DNA from: Heterobasidion occidentale
Lineage: Eukaryota > Basidiomycota > Agaricomycetes > Russulales > Bondarzewiaceae
DNA length: 64,000 nt
NCBI GenBank assembly: GCA_039111635.1
Contig: JBCAQO010000008.1
Span: 496,001 to 560,000, forward strand
Direction: 5' to 3'
A model generated the notes under the pieces. It was not told where the DNA came from. It made no database searches and worked only from the letters and a program-made list of their open reading frames with translations. Shown in pieces: positions 30,535 to 43,332 of this stretch. The position numbers and the translations under genes were made by a program. Within the stretch, counting starts at the first letter, position 1, and each line of letters begins with the position of its first letter.

Positions 30535-33500
30535 CTAAAGCCTAATCGCCGCTGGTCGGGGCTTGTCTGGGTAGTTTTCGTGGAATTCACGAAGCGCCTC
30601 GTCGGCCGTATCTTTGAGGAGGGCAAAGGGTTCCCAAGTGTTATCGGCCTCGGAGTATCCGACCCACTTGACAAGGTACTTGGTCCCTCGTCCCTGGCGT
30701 CTTGAATCTAGAATGGTCTCCACTTCGTAGTGCTCTTCTTCATTCAGGATCTCTGGGGCAGGTCTGGGGAAGTTCCTTCCGTGGGCCTCTGTCTCGTGAT
30801 ATTTCGTGAGCATAGAGGCATGAAACACCGGGTGTATCTTCCATGTTTCGGTATTTCCAACCGATAAGCCAGAGGACCGATTCTTTCAGTCACTGAAAAG
30901 GGCCATAGCGTCTAGGTGCCAGCTTGAATTTCGGATGAGTCGTCCGAATATGGGTTCCTTCTAACCAAACTTGGTTCCTACTTCCCATTGCGGGAGTTTC
31001 CTGTGTAGGTCCCGGTCCTTGGCGTGCTGCGCTGCTATTTGTAGACTTGCGGCCGCATCTTCTTGGACTTCTTTGATTAGCCGCAAACGTTCAGTTACTG
31101 CGGGTACCTTGGTCTCCAGAGCTGAGTCGACCGAATATGGTGGATTGAACCCATAAAGGACTTCAAACGGCGACTTCCCAGTGGCGGAGTGTCCTTCGGT
31201 ATTGTGGGAGAATTCTGCGAAGGGGATCAAGTCTACCCAGTTATCTTGATGGTAGTTGCAGAACACTCGCAGGAATTGCTCGATCTCTTGGTTTACCCGT
31301 TCTGTTTCTCCGTCCGTTTGGGGTGGTAAGCCGTGCTGAGGGCAGGGGTGATTCCCATTCCTTTCCATAGTTCCCTTGTGAACTTTGCCGCGAATTGAGG
31401 ACCTCTGTCGGACACCACTTTGGTTGGCAAGCCATATCGTTTGAACACATTGTCCTGGAAGAGCGTCGTGGTTTCTTCGGCTGTGATCGTCTTCTTGCAC
31501 GGGGTTATGACTATTCCTTTTGACAGACCCTGATCGACTACCACGTTGATCGAGTCGTAGCCTCTGCTTTCCGGGAGGTCTGTCACGAAGTCGGTGGAGA
31601 TAAAGCGCCAAGGGACGTTTGTGGTTTCCAGCGGTTGGATCGGTGGATGGGTCCTATGGGGAAGGTTCTTGGTAGATTGGCAAACTGCACATCCATCCAC
31701 ATATGCGTGTACAAATTTGGTCATGCTTGACCACCAGTAATGGCGTTGGACCAATTCTAAGGTCTTTGCTCGCCCCGGGTGCCCTGTAGCCATAGTGTCA
31801 TGGTGCGTTTTGACAATCATTTGTCGAAGGAGGTCGTCCTTTGGGACGCATATGTAACCGTCGCGTCTTGTAATGCCCTCTTCATGCGTCCATTTTCCTA
31901 GGTCGCCCTTCATTGCGTTTGGACCTTTTTCCAGCAGTTTCTTGAGGGCGACATCAACCAGCAAATCGTGTTCCGAGCGCGAGTGTCGAATAAGGGAGAG
32001 GATGTCCGAGGATACGAGTTCTGTTGTTTTGACGTGTATGCCTTCGCTTGGCTCTACTAGAGTTTCGCTGGACTCGGTGAAAAGTCTGGACGGGAGTAGA
32101 GTCTGTGCCTTGTTATCAGATTCCACCCCCTCACTAAGGTCTGGACGCCTGGACAGAGCATCGGCATGATTAGTAGTTCCAGCCTTGTAACTGAGCTGGA
32201 AGTCAAATCTGGACAAAAACAGACTCCAGCGCGCTTGTCGCCTTGACAGGTCGCGCACCGTTTTAAAGTGTTCTAGGTTTTTATGGTCCGTCCAGACCTC
32301 AAGGGATGTCGAGCACCTTCGAGGTAGTGCTTCCAGTGTTCCAATGCTTTGATGATGGCGAGGAGTTCGCGATCATGCACGTCGTAATTTCGTTCGGCCG
32401 GTGAGAACGATCCTGAGAGGTATGCAACAGGGTGCCAGTCGCTATCCGGTCCTTCCTGTAAGAGGACTGCACCATATGCTGCGAGGGAAGCGTCGGTAAC
32501 AAGCCGGTAAGGGCGCATCGGGTCAGGGTACAACAGGACGGGTCGGCTGATGAAGGTTTTCTTCAGTCGATCAAATGCCTGTTGGCACTCCGTGGTCCAG
32601 TCCCATTTCACATCCTTCTTTGTGAGGTCATGCAGGGGCCGAGCGATCAAAGAGAATTTATCAATGAATCGTCGGTAGAAGTTCCCTAAGCCTAAGAAAG
32701 AGCGGATGTCGCGAACTGTGCGTGGAATGGGCCATTCCTGGATAGCTTCAATCTTCGAGTCTTCCATAGCGACGTGGTCCTTTGAGATCGTGTACCCAAG
32801 GTAGTTCAGCTTCTCCTTGTGGAACTCGCACTTCTCTGGTTTGAGGTAAAGATCATTGTCGCGCAGGATTTGGAGGACTCGCCGAAGAATCACAACATGT
32901 TCCGCTGTGGTCTTCGTGAAGATGAGGATGTCGTCCATATATACCGCTATTTTGCGGGCCAGGATGAGTTCTTGGAAGATCATGTTCATCATGGCTTGGA
33001 AGGTTCCCGGGGAATTACAGAGTCCAAAGAACATCACTGTAGGTTCGAAAAGTCCCAAGGGTGTGACGAAGGCCGCCTTGGACTCGTCTCCTTTCTTGAT
33101 GCGCACGTTGTTATATCCCCACCGAACATCGAGCTTTGAGAACACCGTTGCGCCTTTAATGATATCCAATAGTTCTTGGATTAATGGCAGGGGGTGACGT
33201 CTCGAATAGTGTGTTCGTTAAGGTGACGATAGTCTTGTACCGGACGGAGCTTCCCATCTTTCTTACCTACAAAAAAGAAAGAGGCCGTGCTATGTGCTGT
33301 TGACCGACGTATTGTTCCTCTGGAAAGGTGCTCTTTGACGAACTTCCCTAACCCGTCATGCTTTTCCGGGCTCAGGGGAAATATCCGCGGGGCCTGGGGT
33401 ACAAAAGACGGTTTAAGGTTTATCGCGTGGTCCCATACTGTATGTTGGGGAAGCCTCTGCGATTGTCGTTCGCTGAAGATGTCGAGGTAAGAATGATATT

Positions 33501-34383
33501 CTGTCGGCACCCGACTCTTTAAGTCGGTGGTGTCGATTTCTTCCTCCAGGTCTTCGTCAAAGCTTGCGAACCCCGAGGGTTCTGGAGCTACCTTCCTAAT
33601 GACGGGTTCTCCTGCGCTATCCATTGCGGAGGAGTCAGACGGTGTTTGCGCTTTTTCAGCGACTTTCCCTGAAGCTTCGCCCTGGGCTGCTTTCTGCTGA
33701 GCTTGTCGGCGTTCCTTCCTTTCGGCTACTTGTTCTTCGAGCCACTCCCGAGCCTTGCGTTGTCGGGATTTGTGCTCGAGTAGTTCCATGAACCGAGTTT
33801 TCCATTCCTTCGTGGGTACTTGGCTCCATTGTTCTTTAGTCCAAGTCCACGAAGGTCCTACCGGTTCTGAGACAAGATGCGGTTTTGTCCGCTGGGGAAT
33901 CTTGTCACCGCGTAGTTTCGCTAGCCATGCCTTCCTGGTAGGCTCTTCCCTTGCCTTGGTAAACCCATATGGTTGTTGGCAATCTCTGGGGCAACGATCA
34001 AAGTGTACTTCACGGCGCCTCCACCCGATGGAGGGGTCGTGGTATTTCAACCAATCCGTTCCTAGGAGCATGTCGTCTTTTCCTAGATTGGTGATGAACA
34101 TCTGGACGCGTTCAGTGTGAGTTCTCCCTCGTCTATCCTTGACGGTGAGATTCGCGTCTAGGCCTTGTCGAATGAGGCCTGCTTTGTTGATGGTGTCATC
34201 GACGTTGCGAACACGGATGGGGCGGTTTAAAGGATAGGTGGAGAGATTATGCTTCTGTACCCACTCTTCATTTACCAGGATTCCTTCGCATGCTGAGTCG
34301 ATGGCGGCTCTGGCTCCAGCGCTTCTTCCTCGAGTTGTTAATCGCACGTCAAGTCGAATGGGGGTAATAATGTGACTGTTCAT
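30535..34383 (-). pseudogene. pol: Gyp-A3 pol (few frameshifts)
   Basis: It starts at ATG 34383 (MNSHII). The protease (active site DSAC) and RT N-terminus read for 400 codons to near 33187, where one C is missing from a C-run. RT and RNase H read on (LDVRWGYNNV, YMDD near 32950, TDASLAAYGA near 32490) to a one-T loss near 32310. The integrase zinc finger and DDE core then read to the lesion near 31320 shared with Gyp-A1 and A4. A second lesion (near 30970, KFG-stop) is shared with Gyp-A1. The chromodomain follows near 30630-30690. All breaks are single bases, mostly in homopolymers, so sequence error or decay cannot be told apart. Confidence 0.9.
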
Positions 34384-34460
34384 TGCTCCAATTCGAATGT
34401 ATGACGGGGAATCATACTCGAGTTTCCTCGACCCTCTCTCTTCGGCTGGTGAAGGAGAGG

Positions 34461-35675
34461 TCAGGAAAAATCCTCTGCCAGATCCACCAACATCTGTCTC
34501 TGCTCGGCCTTCCCTACTCCTTGGAAGAGCGCTCGGACGCCATTAATATCACTGATGGGTCCGTTGCTTCGTCATCCGTTAGGCGGTACGTAGCGCTCTC
34601 CATCGCTCTGGCGTGATCCTCCCCTTCTCGCGGAAAGGTCCTCACGTTCCACCGAATTACCAGGTTGTGATACCCGACGGTGGTGGCCATGAGAACTCCC
34701 CTCCTCCAATCCTCGATGTAGTCGTGCATCGTTTCCCACCGGGGATTCTTGCTCGTCTTCATTCTCCATGTCTGCAGCACGAGTTCGTCTACCTCCTCTG
34801 CCCACCGACTTGCGCGAATTTCCTCGAGACGGGGGAACGCCTCTACGAGGGAAACGACAGTCAGCTATCCCATGCCCTGGTCTTCCGCAATTGTAGCAGG
34901 AAAAGGGAGCAGGTCTCTTGCCATCGTATACACGCTTGTTCCGATCGGCGTCTCTTTTGCGAGAGGCGTCAATATCCATGTCAACTACCTGGTTGTTCAT
35001 TCTGCGAGGGGCGGTGGTAGAGTTGTAGCGACGAGCTGGTTGGAGGTGAAAGCGATTGAGGAAGTCGCTTCGGAATGAGGTGGAGTTGGCGAGGATCGCC
35101 TTTTGAGCACTTCGGGCTCTCAAGCGTCCATCTATTTCACAGGCAGTGTTGACCCAATCTTGGATCGTGTCCTTCGGCGGAGTTTCCTTGTCATAGATCT
35201 TGTCCATGACCCTCGGGTCAAGCCCCCTCTGGAAATAGGGAACTTGTTTTCTGTCGGTGATGTCGGCGTCGGCGGCGATAAGGATGAATTGGTTTGAATA
35301 TTCATCCACCGTCATCTTCCCCTGAGAGAAAGACATGAGGGCGCTTCGGGCCTTGTCCGTGAGGTTCGTTTCCTTGAACTGGAGTTTAAACTTGACAAGG
35401 AAGTCGTCCCAAGTTCCTACGGTCTTGGGCGGAGTCGCCCCTACTGTCTTCTTTAGGAAGCTCTCTGCCCATACGCCGGCCGTCCCGTATCTCATGCACG
35501 AGAGAGCGAGGGAAACTTTGTCTGAATCCGTCTTGTATCGGTCTGGTTCTGCTGTAAAAAGGAGGAGGCAATTCATGATGAATTTCTGTGATTGTGTTCG
35601 GTCCCCTTCGAAGTTATCGGGGAGCTTGAGCTTGCCCCTTCCCGATGAGACGGGGGGGTCTGTAGGGGTTGACAT
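34461..35675 (-). pseudogene. gag: Gyp-A3 gag (one nonsense codon)
   Basis: From ATG 35675 (MSTPTD) the capsid-like domain and an intact zinc knuckle (CYNCGRPGHGIADC) read without break to near 34570, where CGA (Arg) has become TGA. Without that change it would reach LVDLAEDFS-stop at 34461. This is the best preserved gag in the pile. Confidence 0.9.
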
Positions 35676-36140
35676 AATATTTCGGGTGTGTGATCGGTGT
35701 TTGAATATCCGAGGATTCGGACTCGGATGTTTCTTCTTCTTCCTCCGATGTGTCCGGGATTTCCGGTTCGGGGTCCTGTACTGGGGTGGTTCTACCCATT
35801 CTGCTGTTCGTCCCAAGCCCACTCAGCTTCTGTTCCGTCTTCTCTTGTGAAGAAGTATCGTCCTTCTCGGTACGAGCAGTTATCAAAGTTAGGGGTGCTG
35901 GCCGATTGGTGTCGGAGTAATACCAGCGGTTTTCTCTTTGATGGATAGGACGATTGTTCTGTCGAAGTTGGTTATGAGTCGTCTAGTGCCTGGTGGAAAT
36001 CCTAGGCCTAGGTCTTGCTCCAGGGTGTGTGAAGTAACTCTCTTCGGTGGGGGTCTATGCCACCGATGAGGGTTGTGAGAAAGAGTGTGGCAGCAAGCAG
36101 AGTGTGGTGCAAGGTAGGGGCAAAAGCGAGTCTATTCTAG
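35676..36140 (-). other. Gyp-A3 leader with self-priming PBS
   Basis: No gene. The PBS complement AGTCTATTCT lies at 36129-36138, two bases inside the 5' LTR. The upstream extension of the gag frame (YREGRYFFTREDG) is visible in this leader, and there is no sense-strand ATG. Confidence 0.7.
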
Positions 36141-36761
36141 TGTTACGAACTGCTCGTTCAGTAACCCAAGAGTAACAGGTTCTTCCCTAGGTCGCACAAT
36201 GGACTGAGTGGTGGGCGAAGTCTCGACTGTATCAGATGGTCATACAGGAGGGAATAATGATTGGCTCTAAGAATCCTGTATGCGTAGATACAGGGGAACG
36301 AAGAGCTTCGTATTCGAAGATACGAATGAACGAAAGAGAATAGACTGAAGATCCTCAGCCTATTCTATGGGCCTTATATACTATATAGGGTATAGGGTAA
36401 GAGTCCGTGTGCTTCTCCTAGTTTCCATCTAGGAGAGCTGTGGCCGCCGTCTTTCTCATCCGGCGCCTACTCTTGTACTTCTCTAGTCGCACTGATCCAT
36501 CATGGTGCGACGAGGTGCTTACCCATAAGCACTAAGCCCTTGGCATGTGGAATGCCTCTCTATCACTGTGCGAACCCCGTGAGCCTCATGTCCTCTCAAT
36601 ATAGCCTCCTACCGATGTCTTGAAGAACCATCGGTCTTGTCGGCTCCTAAGGACATGCCGAATACCTTGATGTACGCTCCGTAGTGGAGCCGCCTATCAT
36701 GTGATGCTTGATCCATCGGTTAGACCGGCCGCGAAGGGCCCCGATCGGTCAAGTCATAACA
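36141..36761 (-). repeat. Gyp-A3 5' LTR
   Basis: Complete 621-bp LTR; followed by the TSD GATAC at 36762. Confidence 0.93.
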
Positions 36762-37266
36762 GATACAGGGGGAACGAAGAGGTTCGTATTCGTAGATACG
36801 AATGAACGAAGTACACAGTACGAGGACTGTGTAGGAACGAAGAGAATAGACTGAAGATCCTCAGCCTATTCTATGGGCCTTATATACTGTATGGGGTATA
36901 GGGTAAGAGTCCGTGTGCTTCTCCAGGTTTCCATCCTAGGAGAGCTGTGGCCGCCGTCTTTCTCTCCAGCGCCTACTCTTGTACTTCTCTAGTCGCACTG
37001 ATCCATCATGGTGCGACGAGGTGCTTACCCGTAAGCCCTAAGCCCATGGCATGTGATTGCCTCCCTTATTACTGTGTGAACTTCGTGAGTCTCATGTCCC
37101 TCCAATATAGCCTTTACCGATGTCTTGAAGAACCATCGGTATTGTCGGCTCCTAAGGACATGCCGAATACCTTGATGTACGCTCCGTAATGGAGCCGCCT
37201 AGCATGTGATGCTTGATCCATCGGTTAGACCGGCCGTGAAGGGCCCCGATCGGTCAAGTCATAACA
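36762..37266 (-). repeat. Right-hand remainder of the Gyp-A2 5' LTR
   Basis: It begins at GATAC, where Gyp-A3 inserted, and runs to the LTR terminus. It carries an extra ~30 bp (ACACAGTACGAGGACTGTGT region near 36812-36833) that Gyp-A1 to A3 LTRs lack; Gyp-A4 has a related variant. Confidence 0.9.
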
Positions 37267-37520
37267 GAATGGGTCAATCCGAACGGGATGGGCGTGGGAG
37301 GAGTGTCTTGTGTCGGTGTGCGATATGAGGGCGGGTAGGAGCTCCAAATTGACGAAGGAGGAGAACTCGTCCGGATGAATGAGTAGGGCGTAAGCCCCAT
37401 TATTTCCTCGGGCATACCAGGAGGCGGCCCTATGATCATCTGCATAGGCCAGAAGCCTGACCTGGTCGCTCGCGTCAGCGAGGCGTCGGGGTATGTCGTC
37501 GCTCTCGCTCCCTGGTTGCC

Positions 37521-37575
37521 CTGCGAAGAAGTTAGCGAGCCTTTGTAAGGCTAACGCTGTGGCCATCTGAATTAC
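37521..37575 (-). other. Accessory-ORF intron (Gyp-A4)
   Basis: Same 55-bp GT-AG intron as 10824-10878 in Gyp-A1, with GTAATTC at its 5' end and TTCGCAG at its 3' end on the minus strand. Confidence 0.7.
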
Positions 37576-37610
37576 CGCGGAGATGGTGGTACGCTGGAGC
37601 AGTGCGTCTC

Positions 37611-38078
37611 CTAGCCCTTCCAACTCTCCGGGGTGCAGATCTCGACTACTGGTAAGGGGCCCTCTGGTCCTGGCAGCTGATGTACCAGCCGTTGCTGGTT
37701 CTTGTACACTTCTCTCAGCAACTGTAGGCGACGCCAGGTCCGCAGGGTTTCCTGGTCTTCTTTCGCCTCTTGTTTCCTGCCTCGTGTCTCTTTGAGCCAA
37801 CGCTGTCGTCGGTCGCGGAGGCGTTGACGGAGTAGGTCTTCCTTCTTCTTGACGTCCTTCATTGTGCTCGTCATGAGCTCCCTCAAACCATGGTGAGGTT
37901 CGGGAACCCGTTCGACCTTCGACGGCGAGCGCGGTTTGGTGGACAATGATGGGTATGGGAATTCCTTCTGGAGTCGCTGGGCGGCTGCTTCGGCTAGGGC
38001 GTCCAGTGTCGGGGTTGGCCACGGCCAGAATGATGTCTGGCGAGGGGTTTCTTGAAGGGGAGGAGGTAGTTCCATCAT
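37611..38078 (-). CDS. Overlapping 155-codon ORF (Gyp-A4)
   Basis: Nested frame intact from ATG 38078 (MMELPPP) to CTPESWKG-stop despite divergence from other copies. Changes are mainly conservative (I/V, K/R, Q/K, H/R). Confidence 0.4.
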   Translation of the reverse strand: MMELPPPLQETPRQTSFWPWPTPTLDALAEAAAQRLQKEFPYPSLSTKPRSPSKVERVPEPHHGLRELMTSTMKDVKKKEDLLRQRLRDRRQRWLKETRGRKQEAKEDQETLRTWRRLQLLREVYKNQQRLVHQLPGPEGPLPVVEICTPESWKG

Positions 38079-38188
38079 CGATGAGCATGGCACGTCCAGG
38101 GGAGTAATCAAGGGAGGAGTGGTCGGACATGTACTGGGGAGGATTCTTGCTTTGAAAGAGGGAGGGATGTCTCCCTTTTTATATCTTT

Positions 38189-41100
38189 CTAAAGCCTAAT
38201 CGCCGCTGGTCGGGGCTTGTCTGGGTAGCTTTCGTGGAATTCACGAAGCGCCTCGTCGGCCGTATCTTTGAGGAGGGCAAAGGGTTCCCAAGTGTTATCG
38301 GCCTCGGAGTATCCGACCCACTTGACAAGGTACTTGGTCCCTCGTCCCTGGCGTCTTGAATCTAGAATGGCCTCCACTTCGTAGTGTTCTTCTTCATTCA
38401 GGATCTCTGGGGCAGGTCTGGGGAAGTTCCTTCCGTGGGCCTCTGTCTCATGATATTCCGTGAGTATGGAGGCATGAAATACCGGGTGTATCTTCCACGT
38501 TTCGGGTATTTTCAGCCGATAAGCTAGAGGGCTGATTCTTTCGGTCACTGAAAAAGGGCCATAGCGTCGAGGTGCTAGCTTGAACTTCGGATGAGTCGTC
38601 CGAATGTGGGTTCCTTCTAACCAAACTTGGGTTCCCACTTCCCACTGCGGGAGTTTTCTGTGCAGGTCCCGGTCTTTGGCGTGCTGCGCTGCTATTTGTA
38701 GACTTGCAGCCGCATCTTCTTGGACTTCCTTGATTAGCTGTAAACGTTCAGTTACTGCGGGTACCTTGGTCTCCAGAGCTGAGTCGACCGAATATGGTGG
38801 ATTGAACCCATAAAGGACTTCAAACGGCGACTTTCCAGTGGCGGAGTGTCTTCGGGTATTGTGGGAGAATTCTGCGAAGGGAATCAAGTCCACCCAGTTA
38901 TCTTGATGGTAGTTGCAGAACACTCGTAGGAATTGCTCGATCTCTTGGTTTACCCGTTCTGTTTCTCCGTCCGTTTGGGGTGGTAAGCCGTGCTGAGGGC
39001 AGGGGTGATTCCCATTCCTTTCCATAGTTCCCTTGTGAACTTTGCCGCAAATTGAGGGCCTCTGTCGGACACCACCTTGGTTGGTAGTCCGTATCGTTTG
39101 AACACATTGTCCTGGAAGAGCGTTGTAGTTTCTTCGGCCGTGATTGTCTTTTTGCACAGAGTTATGACTATTCCTTTTGACAGACCTTGATCGACTACCA
39201 CATTTATCGAGTCGTAGCCTCTGCTTTCCGGGAGGTCTGTTACGAAGTCGGTGGAGATGAAGCGCCAAGGGACGTTTGTGGTTTCCAGCGGTTGGATCGG
39301 TGGATGGGTCCTATGGGGAAGGTTCTTGGTAGATTGGCAGACTGCACATCCATCCACATATGCGTGTACAAATTTGGTCATGCTTGACCACCAATAATGG
39401 CGTTGGACCAATTCTAAGGTCTTTGCTCGGCCCGGGTGTCCTGTAGCCATAGTATCATGGTGCGTTTTGACAATCATTCGTCGAAGGAGGTCGTCCTTTG
39501 GGACACATATGTAACCATCGCGTCTTGTGATGCCATCTTCATGTGTCCATTTTCCTAGGTCGCCCTTCATTGCGTTTGGACCTTTTTCCAGTAGTTTCTT
39601 GAGGGCGACGTCAACTAACAAATCGTGTTCCGAGCGCGAGTGTCGAATAAGGGAGAGGATGTCCGAGGATACAAGTTCCGTTGCTTTGACGTGTATGCCT
39701 TCGTTTGGTTCTACCAGAGTTTCGCTGGACTCGGTGAAAAGTCTGGACGGGAGTAGAGTCTGTGCCTTGTTATCAGATTCCACCCCCTCACTAAGGTCTG
39801 GATGCCTGGACAGAGCATCGGCATGATTAGTAGTTCCAGCTTTGTAACTGAGCTGGAAGTCAAATCGGGACAAAAACAGACTCCAGCGTGCTTGTCGCCT
39901 TGATAGGTCGCGTGTGGTCTGAAAATGTTCCAGATTCTTATGGTCCGTCCAGACCTCAAAGGGGTGTCGAGCGCCTTCGAGGTAATGTTTCCAGTGTTCC
40001 AGCGCCTTGATAATGGCGAGGAGTTCGCGATCATGTACGTCGTAATTCCGTTCGGCTGGTGAGAACGATCCTGAGAGGTAAGCCACGGGGTGCCAGTCGT
40101 TATCAGGTCCTTCCTGTAAGAGAACTGCACCGTATGCCGCGAGGGAAGCATTGGTAACGAGCCGGTAGGGGCGCATTGGGTCAGGGTATAGCAGGACGGG
40201 TTGACTGACGAAGGCTTTCTTCAGTCGATCAAACGCCTGTTGGCACTCCGTGGTCCAGTCCCATCTCGTATCTTTCTTTGTGAGGTCATGCAGGGGCCGA
40301 GCGATCAAGGAAAATTTATCAATGAATCGTCGGTAGAAGTTCCCTAGGCCCAAGAAAGAGCGGATATCGCGAACTGTGCGTGGGATGGGCCATTCCTGGA
40401 TAGCTTCAATCTTCGAGTCTTCCATAGCGACGTGGTCTTTTGAAATCGTGTACCCAAGGTAGTTTAGCTTCTCCTTGTGGAACTCACACTTCTCTGGTTT
40501 GAGATAAAGATCGTTGTCGCGCAGGATTTGGAGGACTCGCCGAAGAATCACAACATGTTCTGCTGTGGTCTTCGTGAAGATGAGGATGTCGTCCATATAT
40601 ACCGCTATTTTCCGGGCCAGGATGAGTTCCTGGAAGATCATGTTCATCATGGCTTGGAAGGTTCCCGGGGAATTGCAGAGCCCAAAGAACATTACTGTAG
40701 GTTTGAAGAGTCCCAAGGGTGTGACAAAGGCCGCTTTGGACTCGTCTCCTTTCTTGATGCGTACGTTGTTATATCCCCACCGAACATCGAGTTTCGAGAA
40801 CACTGTGGCGCCTTTAATAATATCCAATAGTTCTTGGATTAACGGTAGAGGGCAGACGTCTCGAACGGTGTGTTCGTTAAGGTGGTGATAATCTTGTACC
40901 GGACGGAGCTTTCCATCTTTCTTGTTTATAAAGAAGAAAGAGGCCACGCTATGTGCTGTTGACCGACGTATTGTTCCCCTGGCAAGGTGCTCCTTAACGA
41001 ATTTCCCTAGTTCATCATGTTTTTCCGGGCTCAAGGGAAATATTCGTGGAGCCTGGGGTACAAAAGAGGGCTTGAGGTTTATCGCGTGGTCCCATACGGT

Positions 41101-42042
41101 GTGTTGTGGAAGCCTCTGTGATCGCCTTTCACTGAAGATGTCGAGGTAGGAATGATATTCTATCGGTACTCGATTTTTCAAGTCGGTGGTGTCGATTTCT
41201 TCCTCCAGGTCTTCATCAAAACTTGCGAACCCCGAGGGTTCTGGAGCTACCTTCCTAATAACGGGTTCTCCTGCGCTATCCATTGCAGAGGAGTCAAACG
41301 GTGTTTGCGCTTCTTCAGCGACTTTCCTTGAAGTTTCGCCCTGGGCTACCTCTTTCTGAGCTTGCCGGCGTTCCTTCCTTTCGGTTACTTGTTCCTCGAG
41401 CCACTTCCGAGCTTTGCGTTGTCGGGATTTGTGCTCAAGTAACTCCATGAACCGAATCTTCCATTCTTTCGCTGGTACTTGGTTCTATTGTTCTTTAGTC
41501 CAAGTCCACGAAGGTCCTACCGGTCCTGAGACAAGATGCGGTTTTGTTCGCTGGGGAATCTTGTCGCCGTGTAGTTTGGCTAGCCATGCCTTCTTGGTAG
41601 GCTCTTCCCTTGCCTTGGTAAACCCATACGGTTGTTGGCAATCTCTGGGGCATCGATCAAAGTGTACCTCACGGCGTCTCCACCCGATGGAGGGGTCGTG
41701 GTATTTTAACCAATCTGTTCCTAGGAGCATGTCGTCTTTCCCTAGATTGGTGATGAACATCTGGACGCGTTCGGTGTGAGTTCTCCCCCGTCTGTCCTTG
41801 ACGGTGAGATTCGCGTCTATGCCTCGTCGTATGAGGCCTGCCTTGTTGATGGTGTCATCGACGTTGCGGACACGGATGGGGCGGTTTAAGGGATAGGTGG
41901 GAAGGTTGTGCTTCTGTACCCACTCCTCGTTTACCAAAATCCCTTCGCATGCTGAGTCGATGGCGGCTCTGGCTCCAGCGCTTTTTCCTCGAGTTGATAA
42001 TCGCACGTCAAGTCGAATGGGGGTGATGATATGACTGGTCAT
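38189..42042 (-). pseudogene. pol: Gyp-A4 pol (nearly intact)
   Basis: It starts at ATG 42042, about 1284 codons. Protease near residues 25-120 with active site DSAC and LLGTDWLKYHDP; an in-frame TAG near 41486 (TGG to TAG in TKEQW). An unbroken 832-codon stretch (38950-41448) then holds the RT (LDVRWGYNNV near residue 418, YMDD at about 482-485), RNase H, the HHCC finger and most of the DDE integrase. It ends at the one-base lesion near 38980 shared with Gyp-A1 and A3, after which GETERVNQEIEQ and the chromodomain (near 38290-38340) follow in the other frame. The first RNase H aspartate (TDAS in other copies) is Asn here (codon 40150-40152), so RNase H would be inactive. Confidence 0.92.
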
Positions 42043-42119
42043 TGCACCGATTCGAATACATGATGGGGGGTCATACTCGAGTTTGCTCGACCCTCTCTCT
42101 TCGGCTGGTGAAGGAGAGG

Positions 42120-43332
42120 TCAGGAAAAATCCTCCGCCAGGTCCACCAACATTTGTTTGGCCTTGGCCTCCCCTACTTCTTGGAAGAGCGCTCGGACCCC
42201 ATTAGTATCACTGACGGGTCTGTTGCTTCGTCGTCCGTTAGGCGGTACGTAGCGCTCTCCATCGCTCTGGCGTGATCCTCCCCTTCTCGCGGGAGGGTCC
42301 TCACGTTCCACCGAATTACCAGGTTGTGGTACCCGACGGTGGTGGCCATGAGAACTCCCCTCCTCCAATCCTCGATGTAGTCGCGCATCGTTTCCCACCG
42401 GGGATTCTTGCTCGTCTTCATCCTCCATGTCTGCAGCGCGAGTTCGTCTACCTCCTCCGCCCACCGACTTGCGCGAATTTCCTCGAGACGGGGGAACGCC
42501 TCTACGAGGGGAACGACAATCAGCTATCCCGTGCCCTGGTTTTCCGCAATTGTAGCAGGAAAAGGGAGCGGGTCTCTTGCCATCGTATACACGCTTGTTC
42601 CGATCGGCGTCTCTTTTGCGAGAGGCATCAATATCCATGTCAACCACCTGGTTGTTCATTCTGCGAGGAGCGGTGGTAGAGTTATAGCGACGAGCTGGTT
42701 GGAGGTGAAAACGATTGAGGAAGTCGCTTCGGAATGAGGTGGAGTTGGCGAGGATCGCCTTTTGAGCACTTCGGGCTCTTAGGCGTCCATCTATTTCACA
42801 GGCAGTGTTGACCCAATCTTGGATCGTGTCCTTCGGCGGTGTTTCTTTGTCATAGATCTTGTCCATCGAGTCCTCTCTGGAAGTAAGGAACCTGTTCCTT
42901 ATCGGTGATGTCGGCGTCGGCGGCGATAAGGATGAATTGATTTGAATATTCATCCACTGTCATCTTTCCCTGAGAGAAGGACATAAGAGCGCTTCGGGCC
43001 TTGTCCGTGAGGTTTGTTTCCTTGAACTGGAGCTTGAATTTGTCATGGAAGTCGTCCCAAGTCCCAAGGGTTTTGGGCGGGGTCGCCCCTACTGTCTTCT
43101 TCAGGAAACTTTCTGCCCAGACGCCGGCTGTCCCATATCTCATGCATGAGAGGGCTAGAGAAACTTTGTCCGCATTTGTCTTGTATCGGTCCGATTCTGC
43201 TGTAAAAAGTAGGAGGCAATTCATAATGAATTTCTGCGATTGTGTTTGGTCTCCCTCGAAGTTATCAGGGAGCTTGAGCTTGCCCCTTCCCGACGATACG
43301 AGTGCGGGGGGATCTGTAGGATTTGTCGACAT
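42120..43332 (-). pseudogene. gag: Gyp-A4 gag (frameshifted)
   Basis: It starts at ATG 43332 (MSTNPTD). The capsid-like domain reads to a deletion near 42865 (FQRGLD then DKIYDKE in another frame). The remainder, with an intact zinc knuckle (CYNCGKPGHGIADC) and the Arg/Gly-rich tail, ends MLVDLAEDFS. It is the most divergent gag of the family here. Confidence 0.88.

Larger units (their letters stand above)
25940..36761 (-). mobile_element. Gyp-A3, complete element nested in an LTR (minus strand)
   Basis: The 10,822-bp element has LTRs at 25940-26558 and 36141-36761. The TSD GATAC (25935-25939 and 36762-36766) shows insertion into the 5' LTR of Gyp-A2. It lacks the accessory intron and carries an extra ~190-bp hairpin-rich segment near 27035-27222. 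Confidence 0.93.
37267..38130 (-). pseudogene. Gyp-A4 accessory ORF, 5' part with intron
   Basis: It starts at ATG 38130 (MSDHSSLDYS) and retains the 55-bp intron (37521-37575), so the genomic frame continues differently from the intronless copies (for example LLAYADDHRAASWYARG). It is cut by the LTR end at 37266 and lacks the coiled-coil end. It is more divergent than the other copies, which makes it useful for judging which overlapping frame is conserved. Confidence 0.65.
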
